DNA of 64,000 bases from Wocania_A sp965224845 (GCA_965224845.1 CBDDAJ010000006.1:18135-82134); one strand, 5' to 3'; counted from the stretch's first letter, positions 26,190 through 36,772 are shown. Numbers and translations are program-made. The notes: a model not told the origin generated them from the sequence alone.

Positions 26190-27761
26190 TTATTTAGTTA
26201 AATGATTTTTAAGTTTTGCTTTTAATTGTTTTGTTATAGCTTTATAAGCATCATCATTTATTAGGTTTCTGGTTTCTAAAGGATCATTTACATAATCATA
26301 TAGCTCTATACCTGCAATATTATCATTGTTATAGGTGTTATAACTTCTATAGTTATTATCATGCCATTCGGTATAGCGATAGCGTTCAGTTCTTATAGCA
26401 TATCCCATTTTTTTTTGGCGTTTGTATTGATGGTATGCATAATCCATATTCACTGTTGTAGATTTATTATTATCTAAAAGCGGCACTAATGATTTTCCGT
26501 CGGTTTGTGGGCTTTGTTTAACGTTTGCCAGCTCAAAAACTGTAGGGAATAAATCAATTAGATTTACAGGATGTTGTGACTTTTTATTTTTTGAAACACC
26601 TGGACCTGCGAACATAAAAGGTATGCGTGTGGCTTGCTCAAAGTTTGAATGCTTACACCATTCGGTATGGTCTCCCAGATGCCAACCATGGTCACCCCAA
26701 AGCACAATGATCGTATTATCAAGAATATTTCGCTTTTCTAATTCATCTAAGAGTTTGCCAATTTGGGCATCTATATATGATATACAGGCCATATATCCAT
26801 GAATTAATTCACGCTGTTTGGCTTCAGGTAATTTATCACCAATTTTTAAATTTCTATCAATATCACTGAAGGCTCTTAATTCCCCAAATGAGTGATAAGC
26901 AAACTTAGGTGTGCCTTTTGCTAACTCTTGAAATTTTGCTAATTCTATGTCTTCTCTGTTATATAAATCCCAATATTTTTTTGGTGCTACAAAAGGTAAA
27001 TGAGGCTTTTGATATCCGACACCTAAAAACCAGGGCTTTCCGGATCTCTCTAATTCGTTAAGTTGTTGAAGCGCCGTTTGTGTATATAAACCATCTTGAT
27101 AAGCGGTGTCGCTAACATCTGCACTTTCGGTTGATGGTTTAAGACGTTTGAATACATAACTGCGTAGTTTCCCCCCTTTTTTAATCCCCTTAGCAATGGC
27201 TTCGTTTTTAAGTTTTTCCATTTGCTTTTTGGTTTCTGGGTTTTGATAATACTCAAAAGCAGCATTTCCATAGCTTGGGTCATAATTTTTAGGCAATTGA
27301 TGTGGCATACTCCAACTTTTTCCATCATGACCAGGGGCAGAAGACCCTTTGTGGTAAATTTTACCAACAGCAGTGGTTTCATAGCCTTGAGTAATTAAAT
27401 ACTCTGGCATAGACATTAAATTTGAAGATGTTCTAAAATCGGTATGTAAATCCCATACTTTAGTGTTATCTGGGTTAGCCCCCGTCATAACACTAGCACG
27501 AGATGGCCCACATACCGCATATTGTACATGAGCATTTGTAAATGTGACCCCCATTTCAGCTAAACGATCAAAATTTGGTGTTTTCATTTGAGTTTCACCA
27601 TAATTAGATAGTAAGGGTTTTAAATCATCAACCGCAATGAAGAGAATGTTCTTTTGTTGGGGATTTGCATTAGCTGCAGATGCTTTGCTGGTTTTTTGAG
27701 CATTACATGCCGTTAAAAAAACAAAAGCTAATATTTGTGTAGTAAAAAATAGTGGTTTCAT
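26190..27761 (-). CDS. S1-family sulfatase, iduronate-2-sulfatase-like (S1_7-like), lipoprotein
   Basis: The 523-residue lipoprotein (FLTAC, Cys19) starts its core with NILFIAVDDLKPLLSNYG. It has the formylglycine motif CGPSR (Cys84) followed by ASVMTGANPD. The segments VGYQKPHLPFVAPKKYWDLY and LWGDHGWHLGDHTEWCKHSNFE are typical of iduronate-2-sulfatase-like enzymes. These act on sulfated glycans of different types in marine bacteria, so the name does not mean that iduronate is the substrate. The ATG follows the TAG stop of the upstream sulfatase directly (TAGATG). It shares these signature blocks with the sulfatase at 40872-42332. Confidence 0.93.
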   Translation of the reverse strand: MKPLFFTTQILAFVFLTACNAQKTSKASAANANPQQKNILFIAVDDLKPLLSNYGETQMKTPNFDRLAEMGVTFTNAHVQYAVCGPSRASVMTGANPDNTKVWDLHTDFRTSSNLMSMPEYLITQGYETTAVGKIYHKGSSAPGHDGKSWSMPHQLPKNYDPSYGNAAFEYYQNPETKKQMEKLKNEAIAKGIKKGGKLRSYVFKRLKPSTESADVSDTAYQDGLYTQTALQQLNELERSGKPWFLGVGYQKPHLPFVAPKKYWDLYNREDIELAKFQELAKGTPKFAYHSFGELRAFSDIDRNLKIGDKLPEAKQRELIHGYMACISYIDAQIGKLLDELEKRNILDNTIIVLWGDHGWHLGDHTEWCKHSNFEQATRIPFMFAGPGVSKNKKSQHPVNLIDLFPTVFELANVKQSPQTDGKSLVPLLDNNKSTTVNMDYAYHQYKRQKKMGYAIRTERYRYTEWHDNNYRSYNTYNNDNIAGIELYDYVNDPLETRNLINDDAYKAITKQLKAKLKNHLTK

Positions 27762-29403
27762 CTACTTGGTTTTGTTTGTTAAAACATCTTGTACAGATGT
27801 TTCATCATCTTTTCTGTCGATTATTGACCCAAAGTCGGTGTCTGTAATCATTCTAAAATCTTTTAAAGATTTGTTGTTTTCGTATTTTGTCATTAACCCT
27901 TTTAGTTCTTTTTTAAGTGATGCTATAATATTAGAATACTCTGGGTTATTTATAATATTATGAACTTGATTGGGGTCTTTTTCTAAATCGTATAATTCCC
28001 ATACATCAATATTATAATAAAAATGCGCTAAAGTGTATTTCTGTGTTCTTATACCATAATGTGGCTGAACATGGTGCCAGTAAGGAAACTCATAGTAATG
28101 GTAATACATACCTTTTTGCCAATCTTTAGGAGTATTGCCTTCTAATATAGATTTAAAACTACGGCCTTGCATGCTTTGATTGGTGTTAATATTTGCCATA
28201 TCTAATAGTGTAGGCGCAAAATCAATATTTGTAATGATGTCTTCGTTTGTCGTTTTGGGTTTTACCATTTTAGGATATTTTACCATAAAAGGCATTCTAA
28301 TAGATTCTTCGTAAATAAAACGTTTATCAAAAAAGCCGTGGTCTCCTAAATAAAAACCTTGATCTGAAGTTAATACAATAATTGTATGTTCTGCTAAGCC
28401 ATTTTGATCTAAATAATCTAAAACGCGCCCAATGTTATCGTCAACAGATTTAACGCAAGCCAAGTAGTCTTTAATATAAGTTTGATAGCGCCATTTTCGT
28501 CCTTCTTCATCGGTCATACCCTCAGGTTGCACAATTTCATTGGGTTTAGCACCATAAAATGCCCATTTTATTTTTTCTACACCTTTTAATTCGGGAGGTT
28601 CTTCATATTTCATGTCTCTACGAGAAAAATATTCCATAGTCATTTCTGTATCACCGGCAGTTAATTCCCGGCCTTTATAATCATCATTAAAAGTAGCAGG
28701 ATATGGAAACTCGATGTCATCCCAAAGTTTTTCATATTTGGTATCTGGCTGCCAAGGTCTATGTGGAGCTTTATATTGTAAAACCATCAAAAACGGCTGG
28801 TTTTGTTTTCTTTCAGATTGTAACCATTCCATAGCAAAATCTGTGCTCAAATTTGTTGCGTAACCTTCCACTTTTTTATCGGTGCCATTAATGTTGTAGA
28901 CCGGATTCCAATAGTGCCCTTGCTGTCCGGCAGAATTATGGTATTTAAACACATCAAACCCTTTAGGATCTGTTCCTAAATGCCATTTTCCAAATAGAGA
29001 CGTTTGGTATCCATTTTTTTGAAATTCTTGAGGAAAAGTCCATTGTGTGTCATCAAACTTTCCGCCGCTTTCATTTTTATAATACCCATTTTTATTGCTG
29101 TAATTTCCCGTTAAAATAGCTGCTCTACTAGGGCCGCAAATGGCATTGGTACAAAGGACATCCTGAAATAGCATCCCCTCGCTTGCAATCCTATCAATAT
29201 TTGGGGTAGGTGCGATGTCTTTATAAATACCGTTATAAGCACTAATAGCTTGTGTGGTTAAATCATCTGCCATAATGTAGATGATGTTAGGCTTTTGTAC
29301 TTCTTCAGTTATAGCTGTATTTAATGCTTGATCTTTATTAGTGTCTTTACAGGATACTATGAGTAAGGCAAAAACAAAACCATATTTTAGTGTTTTTAAA
29401 CAT
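27762..29403 (-). CDS. S1-family sulfatase, lipoprotein, with a frameshift at its 5' end
   Basis: The main frame (27762-29273, 503 codons from an internal ATG) holds the core, with MADDLTTQA at the metal site, the formylglycine motif CGPSR (codon 46) and LTSDQGFYLGDHGFFDK. The frame stays open upstream and encodes a perfect lipoprotein leader (KYGFVFALLIVSC, then KPNIIYI before MADD), but has no ATG there. An ATG at 29403, 2 bp after the GH3 stop, lies in another frame. Removing one base from the TTTAAAAA run at about 29393-29400 joins that ATG to the leader (MLKTLKYG...). The full product would be 546 residues. Starting at the internal ATG would lose the signal peptide and the first core strand. 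Either a sequence error or a true frameshift is present. Confidence 0.88.
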
Positions 29404-29405
29404 AT

Positions 29406-31778
29406 TTAGTTGCTTTTATCTAAAGTGATTATTTCTTTTACAGAAATAGTAGTTTTTTTAAGTGATTTGTCTGCTGAAGAATTTCCAGTCATAACGGTAA
29501 ATTCTCCAGGTTCAACAATAAAGTTGAAATCTTTATCGTACATGGCTAAACTTTCTGCTGTAATTGGTATTTTTACAGTTTGAGTTTCCCCAGCTTTAAC
29601 GAAGATTCGTTTATAGCCTTTAAGCTCTTTTACAGGTCGCGTATATGAACTCATGTTGTCTCTTATATATAGTTGAACAACTTCTTCGCCATCTATTTTG
29701 CTTGTATTTTTAACTTGTATGGTTACAGTAATTTTATCATGTAATCCGGCGAATTCTGTTTTAGAAACCTTAGGGGCAGATAGTTGAAATTTTGAATAGC
29801 TTAATCCAAACCCAAAAGGATGTAATGGTGTTTTCTTTTCTGTATTGTATTTATGAATATAAGCTGTTGGTTTATGATTATAAACCATTTGTAATTGCCC
29901 AACGCTACGCGGGATAGTTAATGGCAGTTTTCCCGAAGGATTTACTTTACCAAAAAGTATTTCGGCTGTTGCCAGTCCAGCAAAAGCACCACTTTCCCAG
30001 GTGTTTACAACAGCATTTACACGTTGTTCTAGCCAAGGTTCGGCAATAGGGCTACCGCTAACATAAACCAGGATTACAGGTTTGTTGGTGGCTAGAATTT
30101 TATTAGCCAGCTTCATTTGATTGCCTGATAATTTTAAGGTTGCTCTATCTATATTTTCTCCTGTAGTTTTGCGTTTCCAATCGTGACGAAAAGAGTTTTC
30201 TCCCAAAACTAAAACAACAATATCTGAATGACTCGCATGATATGCTGCTCTATTAATGTTAGCATCTGTAATTTCTTTAGAGCGATCTCCAGAATCGAAA
30301 TAATTTACGCGGTATCCATTGTCTTCTCCTATAGAAGTGATGCCTTCAACCATAGTGATAATATTATCTTCTGGTTGTGGGGATACCCAATCTCCTAAAG
30401 TAGTTTGGTTATTAGCATTTGGGCCTGTAATAAAAATGGTTTTACCATTGCCATTTTTATCTAAAGGCAGAAAGCTTGCTTTGTTTTTTTGAAGTACAAT
30501 AGCACGACGTGCCTGTTCTAATGCATTTTTTTGGTGGGCTTCAGAAAAGTTAATGTCCTTAACTTTTTCAACATCTATGAAAGGGTTTTCAAAAAGACCT
30601 AATTTAAATTTGGCTTCCAGAATTTTTCTACAGGCGTAGTTTACACGTTCCTCATCAACTTTTCCTTCTTTAACTAATGCTATTAAATGTTTATCGAAAA
30701 CCGGACCATGCATATTCATATCCATACCAGCATTAATAGAAAACGCAATAGACTGTTTAAAGTCTTTTGCGACATGATGCCAGAGATTGATTCTTGATAT
30801 ATCATTCCAATCGCTAACATAAAATCCTTCAAAATTCCAACGATCTCTCATTACATCGTTCATCATAAACTTATCCATATGCCCAGGCATTCCTGCCACT
30901 TCATTATGAGCAGCCATAATAGAAAACAGGTTTGCTTCCTGAACGGCTCTACGATATGGCGGTAAGAATATTTCAAATAGAGTTCTTTTTGATACATCTG
31001 TAGGAGAGGCATTTAATCCATTTACAGATTGGCTACCGGCAATTAGATGTTTTGCACAGGCAATAACATGATCATTACCAGTAAAATCATCAGATTGTAA
31101 CCCTTTAATAGATGCCACGCCCATATTACCAACCAGGTATGGGTCTTCCCCAAAGGTTTCTCCGGTGCGTCCCCAACGTGGGTCACGTAACACATCAATG
31201 TTTGGTGTGAACGACCAATGCATACCATTAGCTCGCATTTCTAAAGCGGTTTGCCGACTGCCTTCTTCAATCAAATCATCAGCAAAAGTAGCTGCCTGAG
31301 AAATGGGTGAAGGGTAAATGGTTGAGCCTTTTACCAATCCGTTTCCGTGGATGGCATCAATACCAATTAATAATGGTATTTGTAATGGCGATTGTTGTGC
31401 TAGCTTTTGTAATGCATTTGCTTCTTCTGGAGTTACAACATGCAGAAAAGATCCAATTTTCCCTTCTGTGGCAAGTTTTGCTACATCTTTACTAAGCATG
31501 CCCGGATAAAAACCCAAGGCGTCATTTTTATCTAAATCTGCAGCTGTGATATTGTTTTCGGCATGCTTCATGTGCTCTAAACCAACATACTGACACATTT
31601 GATATACTTTATCTTCTATAGACATGCGCAGCATTAAATCGTCTATTCTGTCTTTTACAGAAGCTGAAGCATTTTTGTATACTGGTTTTTCGTCATTAAT
31701 TCTAGTTTTTTTATCCTTTTCACAAGAAAAAATTAAGGCACAAAAAACTATCAATAATGTATATGAAATAGACTTCAT
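29406..31778 (-). CDS. GH3-family beta-glycosidase (BglX-like), lipoprotein
   Basis: The 790-residue protein has a lipobox (IFSC, Cys19). It shows the full GH3 layout: a TIM barrel with LLIGIDAIHGNGLVKGSTIYP and a KH motif at Lys243-His244, the nucleophile Asp323 in GFYVSDWNDIS, the alpha/beta sandwich with ITGPNANNQ, and a C-terminal fibronectin III-like domain (EEVVQLYIRDNMSS). It should release terminal beta-linked glucose or xylose from oligosaccharides in the periplasm. It stands between susD (13 bp) and the frameshifted sulfatase (about 2 bp). The substrate depends on the backbone cleaved by the GH10- and GH5-type enzymes. Confidence 0.93.
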   Translation of the reverse strand: MKSISYTLLIVFCALIFSCEKDKKTRINDEKPVYKNASASVKDRIDDLMLRMSIEDKVYQMCQYVGLEHMKHAENNITAADLDKNDALGFYPGMLSKDVAKLATEGKIGSFLHVVTPEEANALQKLAQQSPLQIPLLIGIDAIHGNGLVKGSTIYPSPISQAATFADDLIEEGSRQTALEMRANGMHWSFTPNIDVLRDPRWGRTGETFGEDPYLVGNMGVASIKGLQSDDFTGNDHVIACAKHLIAGSQSVNGLNASPTDVSKRTLFEIFLPPYRRAVQEANLFSIMAAHNEVAGMPGHMDKFMMNDVMRDRWNFEGFYVSDWNDISRINLWHHVAKDFKQSIAFSINAGMDMNMHGPVFDKHLIALVKEGKVDEERVNYACRKILEAKFKLGLFENPFIDVEKVKDINFSEAHQKNALEQARRAIVLQKNKASFLPLDKNGNGKTIFITGPNANNQTTLGDWVSPQPEDNIITMVEGITSIGEDNGYRVNYFDSGDRSKEITDANINRAAYHASHSDIVVLVLGENSFRHDWKRKTTGENIDRATLKLSGNQMKLANKILATNKPVILVYVSGSPIAEPWLEQRVNAVVNTWESGAFAGLATAEILFGKVNPSGKLPLTIPRSVGQLQMVYNHKPTAYIHKYNTEKKTPLHPFGFGLSYSKFQLSAPKVSKTEFAGLHDKITVTIQVKNTSKIDGEEVVQLYIRDNMSSYTRPVKELKGYKRIFVKAGETQTVKIPITAESLAMYDKDFNFIVEPGEFTVMTGNSSADKSLKKTTISVKEIITLDKSN

Positions 31779-31791
31779 AGCGTTATTTCTA

Positions 31792-33465
31792 CTATTCGTT
31801 AATTAAATTATTTCCTGATAATTCAGCCAATGGTATTGGGAACTTAAACTCGGTTTCAATATTGCTAAAAATAAAGTCTTTGTTCCCTGTTGATTTATAA
31901 AATGCAACCGCAGCGTTATGATGATCTATTTGTTCTTGAAAACGCCCTAAACCGCGCCGTCTCATATCAAACCATTCATGACCTTCGCCATTTAACTCAT
32001 ATTCGCGTTCTTTCATGATCCGCTCTCTAAAAGTATCTTGATCTGGCACTGAAGCAGCATCCCAATCAGCTGGTTGAGTAGTAGTTCCGGAATTTGTTGT
32101 TCTGGCTCTGGCTAATATTTGATTAACATATGCATAAGCAGATGCAGGACCGCTAATTTCATTTTCAACTTCAGCTCTTAATAGCAAAATATCAGCATAC
32201 CGAAGCATGATATGGTTATTGATGGTTGTAGTTCCGTCATAAGTTAGATCTTTGTATTTTTTAAGCTGGGTATAAGCATTATTTCCTTTGTTTAATCTAG
32301 GAAATATATTAGTTGTTTTCCCATTATTGGTTTTTACATAAGAATTAAAAATGTAAGTTTCATCTATTCTCGGATCTGCTACTATAGGGTCTAAAGTTAT
32401 AATATTGCTTGCTTTTCCTGCTGAAATAAAATCTTTGCCCGTATAGTCAATGCCGGAGTATTGAATGATATGATCGCTAAACATTTCCTTATTGGGTCTT
32501 ATTCTACCAAAAAGTTTAGCGCCTACTGGTCCGAATTCACTTCCAGAAGGAAGTACATCTCTCATAATATCATTAGTTCTTACTGCTCCTGTATGCCCAT
32601 ACTGAAGTTCAAATATGGACTCAGAGGTATTTCTGCTGTCTTGTTTCCATAAATCTGCAAATGTTGTAACTAAGCTATATCCTCCATTGTTAATAACATA
32701 ATCTAATTCGGTTTTAGCCTCTTCCCAGAAGTCCGTAATGTTTGCCACAGTAATTTCAGATTCAGTAACAGCATTAAAATTGGGAAAATTAGTTGTTGCA
32801 TTATTTCTACCAGCTAGGGTAATATATACTTTGGCTAAATACGCATTTGCAGCATACTTAAGAGGTCTTCCATCTATGTATTCTCCTCTGTTTGGTAATA
32901 AATCAGCTGCTTTTTTAAAATCCTCAATGATAAGATTGTAGAGCTGCTCTTTAGTACTTTTAGCGATATGGATATCGTCTTTTGTAGTAGGAGCAAGCCT
33001 GATAGGAACTTCTTCAAACATCCGAACCAAATCAAAATATACTATGGCTCTTAAAAAATGAGCTTGACCTAGACTGGTTGCTTCATTATCTAATCCACTA
33101 CCTTCTACATTTACAATTACAGTATTTATCTGATTGATAGTCTGCCACATACCTCTCCACAGTTTATCCAGGTTTATATTGGTATTTGTAACATCTAACT
33201 TATTAGCATCAGCATTTGCTCCTTGTTTAGATTGATATTTCCCTGAATGCGGCCATAATAATAAACGCATTCTGGCACCATAATAATCATACCCCTGTAA
33301 TTGGGCATACATACCATTTACGGCTGTTTCAACACCCTCTTCTGTAGAGAATACTTGAATTTCAGAAAAGGCATTTTCTGGAACATCGACTAATTGCTCA
33401 TCGCAACTGTTAAAAAATGCTGTTATTATTAACAGTAATGCTATTATTTTATTTGTGTTTTTCAT
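31792..33465 (-). CDS. susD: SusD/RagB-family outer-membrane glycan-binding lipoprotein
   Basis: The start is placed at the ATG at 33465, giving 557 residues and a lipobox at Cys21 (FFNSC). An upstream ATG-like start at 33489 would overlap the susC stop. The protein follows the SusD pattern: VPENAFSEIQVFSTEEGVETAVNGMY near the N-terminus, helical TPR-like segments (QAHFLRAIVYFDLVRMF, AYLAKVYITLAG), and a C-terminal ending with RMKEREYELNGEGHEWFDMRRRG. Together with SusC it binds oligosaccharide at the surface and lids the channel. It starts 10 bp after susC. The glycan cannot be read from the sequence. Confidence 0.94.
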   Translation of the reverse strand: MKNTNKIIALLLIITAFFNSCDEQLVDVPENAFSEIQVFSTEEGVETAVNGMYAQLQGYDYYGARMRLLLWPHSGKYQSKQGANADANKLDVTNTNINLDKLWRGMWQTINQINTVIVNVEGSGLDNEATSLGQAHFLRAIVYFDLVRMFEEVPIRLAPTTKDDIHIAKSTKEQLYNLIIEDFKKAADLLPNRGEYIDGRPLKYAANAYLAKVYITLAGRNNATTNFPNFNAVTESEITVANITDFWEEAKTELDYVINNGGYSLVTTFADLWKQDSRNTSESIFELQYGHTGAVRTNDIMRDVLPSGSEFGPVGAKLFGRIRPNKEMFSDHIIQYSGIDYTGKDFISAGKASNIITLDPIVADPRIDETYIFNSYVKTNNGKTTNIFPRLNKGNNAYTQLKKYKDLTYDGTTTINNHIMLRYADILLLRAEVENEISGPASAYAYVNQILARARTTNSGTTTQPADWDAASVPDQDTFRERIMKEREYELNGEGHEWFDMRRRGLGRFQEQIDHHNAAVAFYKSTGNKDFIFSNIETEFKFPIPLAELSGNNLINE

Positions 33466-33475
33466 TGTGTATTTT

Positions 33476-36400
33476 TTAAAATGAAACATTTAAACCAAGT
33501 GAAAAAGTTCGTTGATTAGGAAAAGAACCCCAATCGATTCCGTTACGGGTAGGATCGTAAGCAAAACTATTTACTTCCGGGTCAAACCCTGTATAATCTG
33601 TTAATAACCATAAATTTTGTCCAGATAAAGTTACCTTCATACTATCGAAAAATTTAGTTTTATCCACAGGGATATTGTAAGCAAATGTGACGTAGCTTAA
33701 TCTTAAAAAGCTGCCATCTTCTATAGCTCTATCATTGAATTCTGTTGTGTAATTTGTACCGATACCACCTACACCTACACTTGGATAATTGCCGTTAGGA
33801 TGGTTTACTGGGTCGAATGCATCATTGTAAGCTACAGATCGAACATTTCTGGTGGTATTGTTGGCATAGCCTGTTTCTAAAATATTACCATTGGCAATGT
33901 CATTTCCGTAAACACCATTAAACATAAGGCTTAAAGAAAAATTGTTGTATTCGAATGACGAACCAAAACCAAAAGTAAAATCAGGATTAGGATTACCAAT
34001 AATGGTTTTATCAGCATCAGTAATATCTCCATCCCCATTTTGATCGACAAAAAGAACGTCTCCAACTCTCATATTTGTACCTTTATATTTTAAAGGGTCT
34101 CCAGAATCGGTATTGGTTAGTTGTTCATCAGTTCTTATAATACCATTTGTTTCCAAACCATAAAATAATCCAGCTTCTCTTCCTTTAATAAAAATGTTTG
34201 CGGGTTGTTTAAAAAATGTACCTCCTGCTACTTGAGTTCCTGTAAAAGCAGTTTGTTCACCCAGGTTTCCAAACTCTGATGGTAAAACATCTCCTAAATC
34301 AGTAATTTTATTTTTGTTGAATGACATGTTACCAAAAACATTCCAACGGAGGTTATTTTTTTTGATAATATCTGCGTTTAAAGAAAATTCCAATCCTTTA
34401 TTTTCTATATCTCCCTGATTGGCAGTGATAAAATTGAAACCGGTCGTTGGACCAAGGGCTACATTTAATAAAAGATCGGAACTTGTTTTATGATAGGCAT
34501 CTACTGTACCTGTTAATCGATTATTAAAAAGGCCAAAATCTATTCCTCCGTTATATTGTATAGAGGTTTCCCATTTTAAATCTGGATTAGCCAAATTTTG
34601 AGGAACAACAGCAATTAAATTCCCGCCACTTGCATCAGAAAGCGCAGCTTCGGTTGCAGCAAATGGTGTTAAATAGCTATAGGGAGGGATATTTTGATTT
34701 CCTACTTCACCATAACCTAACCTAATTTTTAAATCGGATATTGTTTCGCTGTTTTTTAAAAAGGGCTCCTCTTTAACTCGCCATGCAAATGATAAAGCAG
34801 GAAAATATCCCCATTGATTACCAGAAGCAAATTTGCTACTACCATCTGCTCTAAAAGTCCCTGTAAATAGATATCTATTGAACAGGGTATAATTAACGCG
34901 CCCGATAAAAGATACAATAGTTGGAAACTCACTATCTATAATTAAAGGTGTATTTGTACCACCAAAAGAAATGCCATCGGCTCTTAATGATTTATCTGCA
35001 AAATCTGCAGCAGAGTAACGTGTTCTTTTTATGCTGGTTTTATCAATTAAAGCCCCTACAGTTGCATTGATTCTACTGTTTCTGTTAAAAGATTTCCTAA
35101 ACATTAATGTGTTGTCCACATTATATCTAAACCTATTTAATGTAGCAAGGCCAGCCAACCCATTTGGATTCCTGCCTTTTAATAAAGCGGTTCCAAACCA
35201 AAAACTTCTATCCTTTTTTCTATAATCCCCTCCAAATCGAAATCGATAAGTAAAAGCTTTAGAAATTTTATAATCCATCTTAAGAGCTCCTAATAGTCTT
35301 ATTTCTTTAGAGTCGTCATCATAATCACTTGTCCAGGCTCTTGGTCCGTCTACGGTTTCGTCTACGTCATCTACATCCTGATTATTTTCCGAAAAATTTA
35401 CTATGGGTGCAGCAAGTATAACCTGGCGTACCATACTATTGTTTGCTCCACCATTTTCATCGGTTCCTTTTGATGAGGAAAGCTCAGTATATGTTGCTCC
35501 CACTTTAACACTTATTTTAATTTTGTCTGATAAATCTTGATTAAGATTCAAATTAAAATCTACGGCTTCTGCTAAAGCGTTAGGAAATGTACCCTGATTG
35601 CTAGTCATACCACCAGATAGATAATAATTACCCGTATCACCACCACCAGAAACTGTTAGTCTGTTTTTTTTGATAATTGAGTTCCGATAGGTGTCTTCTG
35701 CCCAATTAATTCCGGTTATTTTTTCAGGATCAGTTCCTGTTGTAAAGATATCTCCATTGGGATTGATTGTATAAGGGATATCCTGCCCTAAGGCAGCTTT
35801 CATATCATTTTGATAATTAGCATAGCCTTCAGTATCTAAGACATTAATATTCCTAATAACACTTCCGGTACTTATAGAAGTTGCAAAATTAAATTTGGCA
35901 TTGCCTTTTTTTCCTTTTTTAGTGGTAACAATAATAACACCATTGGCTGCTCTAGACCCATATATGGCTGTAGCTGAGGCATCTTTTAACACTTCAATAC
36001 TTTCAATATCTGCAGAGTTAATACCAGAGATTCCTCCGCCTTGTGGGGGCACATAACCAGATATCGGGTTTGCTACATCTTCTGTAGCCGAATCCATTAT
36101 GATACCATCTACAACATATAAAGGTTCTGAATTTGCGGTTAAGCTACTAAGCCCTCTAATTTTTACAGACACTGCTGCACCGGGTTCAGAGCCATTAGAA
36201 CTTACTTGTACTCCTGCAGAGCGCCCTCTAATGATATCTTCAATACCATTGGATTGTTCGGCGTCTTCTTCTGTTGGCTTTATTGAGGTAATAGCTCCTG
36301 TAAGATCTTTTTTGTTTACCGATCCGTATCCAATTACAACAACTTCGTCTAATTGTTGTTGATCTTCTTCAAGTACAATCGATATTTCTTTTTGATTTGT

Positions 36401-36646
36401 AATGCTTAGTTCTTTGGTTATATATCCTAAATAACTAATTACAATTGTAGCTGGAGTTTTTTCAAGTGAAATAGAAAAAACACCATCAAAATCTGTTATC
36501 TGTCCATTTGTAGTTCCTTTTTCAAGAATTGAAGCACCAGCTAAAGGGACATTCTGCTTGTCGGTTATAGTACCTTTTATCGTTTGTTGGGCTAATAACG
36601 ATAAGGGTAAAAAAAATAAGATTAATAAAATTTTGGTTTGCTTCAT
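33476..36646 (-). CDS. susC: SusC/RagA-family TonB-linked outer-membrane transporter
   Basis: The 1056-residue protein has a signal peptide (cleavage near SLLAQ). A carboxypeptidase-regulatory-like domain follows (GTITDKQNVPLAGASILEKG, residues 25-95), then a TonB box region DEVVVIGYGSVNKKDLTGA near 100, a plug (RGRSAGVQVSSNG, PLYVVDGIIMD, ATAIYGSRAANGVI) and a 22-strand barrel ending in RTFSLGLNVSF. It imports oligosaccharides across the outer membrane using TonB energy. It is the first gene of the PUL and lies 164 bp from the 3' end of the hybrid two-component gene. That gap contains the likely promoter and a leader inverted repeat. Confidence 0.95.
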   Translation of the reverse strand: MKQTKILLILFFLPLSLLAQQTIKGTITDKQNVPLAGASILEKGTTNGQITDFDGVFSISLEKTPATIVISYLGYITKELSITNQKEISIVLEEDQQQLDEVVVIGYGSVNKKDLTGAITSIKPTEEDAEQSNGIEDIIRGRSAGVQVSSNGSEPGAAVSVKIRGLSSLTANSEPLYVVDGIIMDSATEDVANPISGYVPPQGGGISGINSADIESIEVLKDASATAIYGSRAANGVIIVTTKKGKKGNAKFNFATSISTGSVIRNINVLDTEGYANYQNDMKAALGQDIPYTINPNGDIFTTGTDPEKITGINWAEDTYRNSIIKKNRLTVSGGGDTGNYYLSGGMTSNQGTFPNALAEAVDFNLNLNQDLSDKIKISVKVGATYTELSSSKGTDENGGANNSMVRQVILAAPIVNFSENNQDVDDVDETVDGPRAWTSDYDDDSKEIRLLGALKMDYKISKAFTYRFRFGGDYRKKDRSFWFGTALLKGRNPNGLAGLATLNRFRYNVDNTLMFRKSFNRNSRINATVGALIDKTSIKRTRYSAADFADKSLRADGISFGGTNTPLIIDSEFPTIVSFIGRVNYTLFNRYLFTGTFRADGSSKFASGNQWGYFPALSFAWRVKEEPFLKNSETISDLKIRLGYGEVGNQNIPPYSYLTPFAATEAALSDASGGNLIAVVPQNLANPDLKWETSIQYNGGIDFGLFNNRLTGTVDAYHKTSSDLLLNVALGPTTGFNFITANQGDIENKGLEFSLNADIIKKNNLRWNVFGNMSFNKNKITDLGDVLPSEFGNLGEQTAFTGTQVAGGTFFKQPANIFIKGREAGLFYGLETNGIIRTDEQLTNTDSGDPLKYKGTNMRVGDVLFVDQNGDGDITDADKTIIGNPNPDFTFGFGSSFEYNNFSLSLMFNGVYGNDIANGNILETGYANNTTRNVRSVAYNDAFDPVNHPNGNYPSVGVGGIGTNYTTEFNDRAIEDGSFLRLSYVTFAYNIPVDKTKFFDSMKVTLSGQNLWLLTDYTGFDPEVNSFAYDPTRNGIDWGSFPNQRTFSLGLNVSF

Positions 36647-36664
36647 GATATTTTTAATTAGTTT

Positions 36665-36709
36665 ATGCTAATGTACTTTGTAAGTTTATTTTTGAGTTTT
36701 AATTAGCAT
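36665..36709 (-). promoter_or_regulatory. Inverted repeat in the susC leader, with a possible promoter just upstream
   Basis: ATGCTAAT at 36665-36672 and ATTAGCAT at 36702-36709 are exact inverted copies spaced by 29 bp. They lie 19-63 bases before the susC ATG on the minus strand. Directly upstream, the minus strand reads TATACCTTTTG (plus strand 36712-36722), which is close to the Bacteroidota -7 box (TAnnTTTG). If that is the promoter, the inverted repeat would sit in the 5' leader and could form an RNA hairpin. Alternatively it is a binding site for the AraC-type output domain of the nearby regulator. Confidence 0.45.
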
Positions 36710-36772
36710 CACAAAAGGTATAATAATCGTCAACTTCAATATTAGTAGGTGTTTTAAGCGTAATAAAACTGT

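Noticed and set aside
26190..27761. Naming the sulfatase as a true iduronate-2-sulfatase
   Set aside because: S1_7-like enzymes of marine bacteria act on several glycans, and no iduronate-related genes are present.
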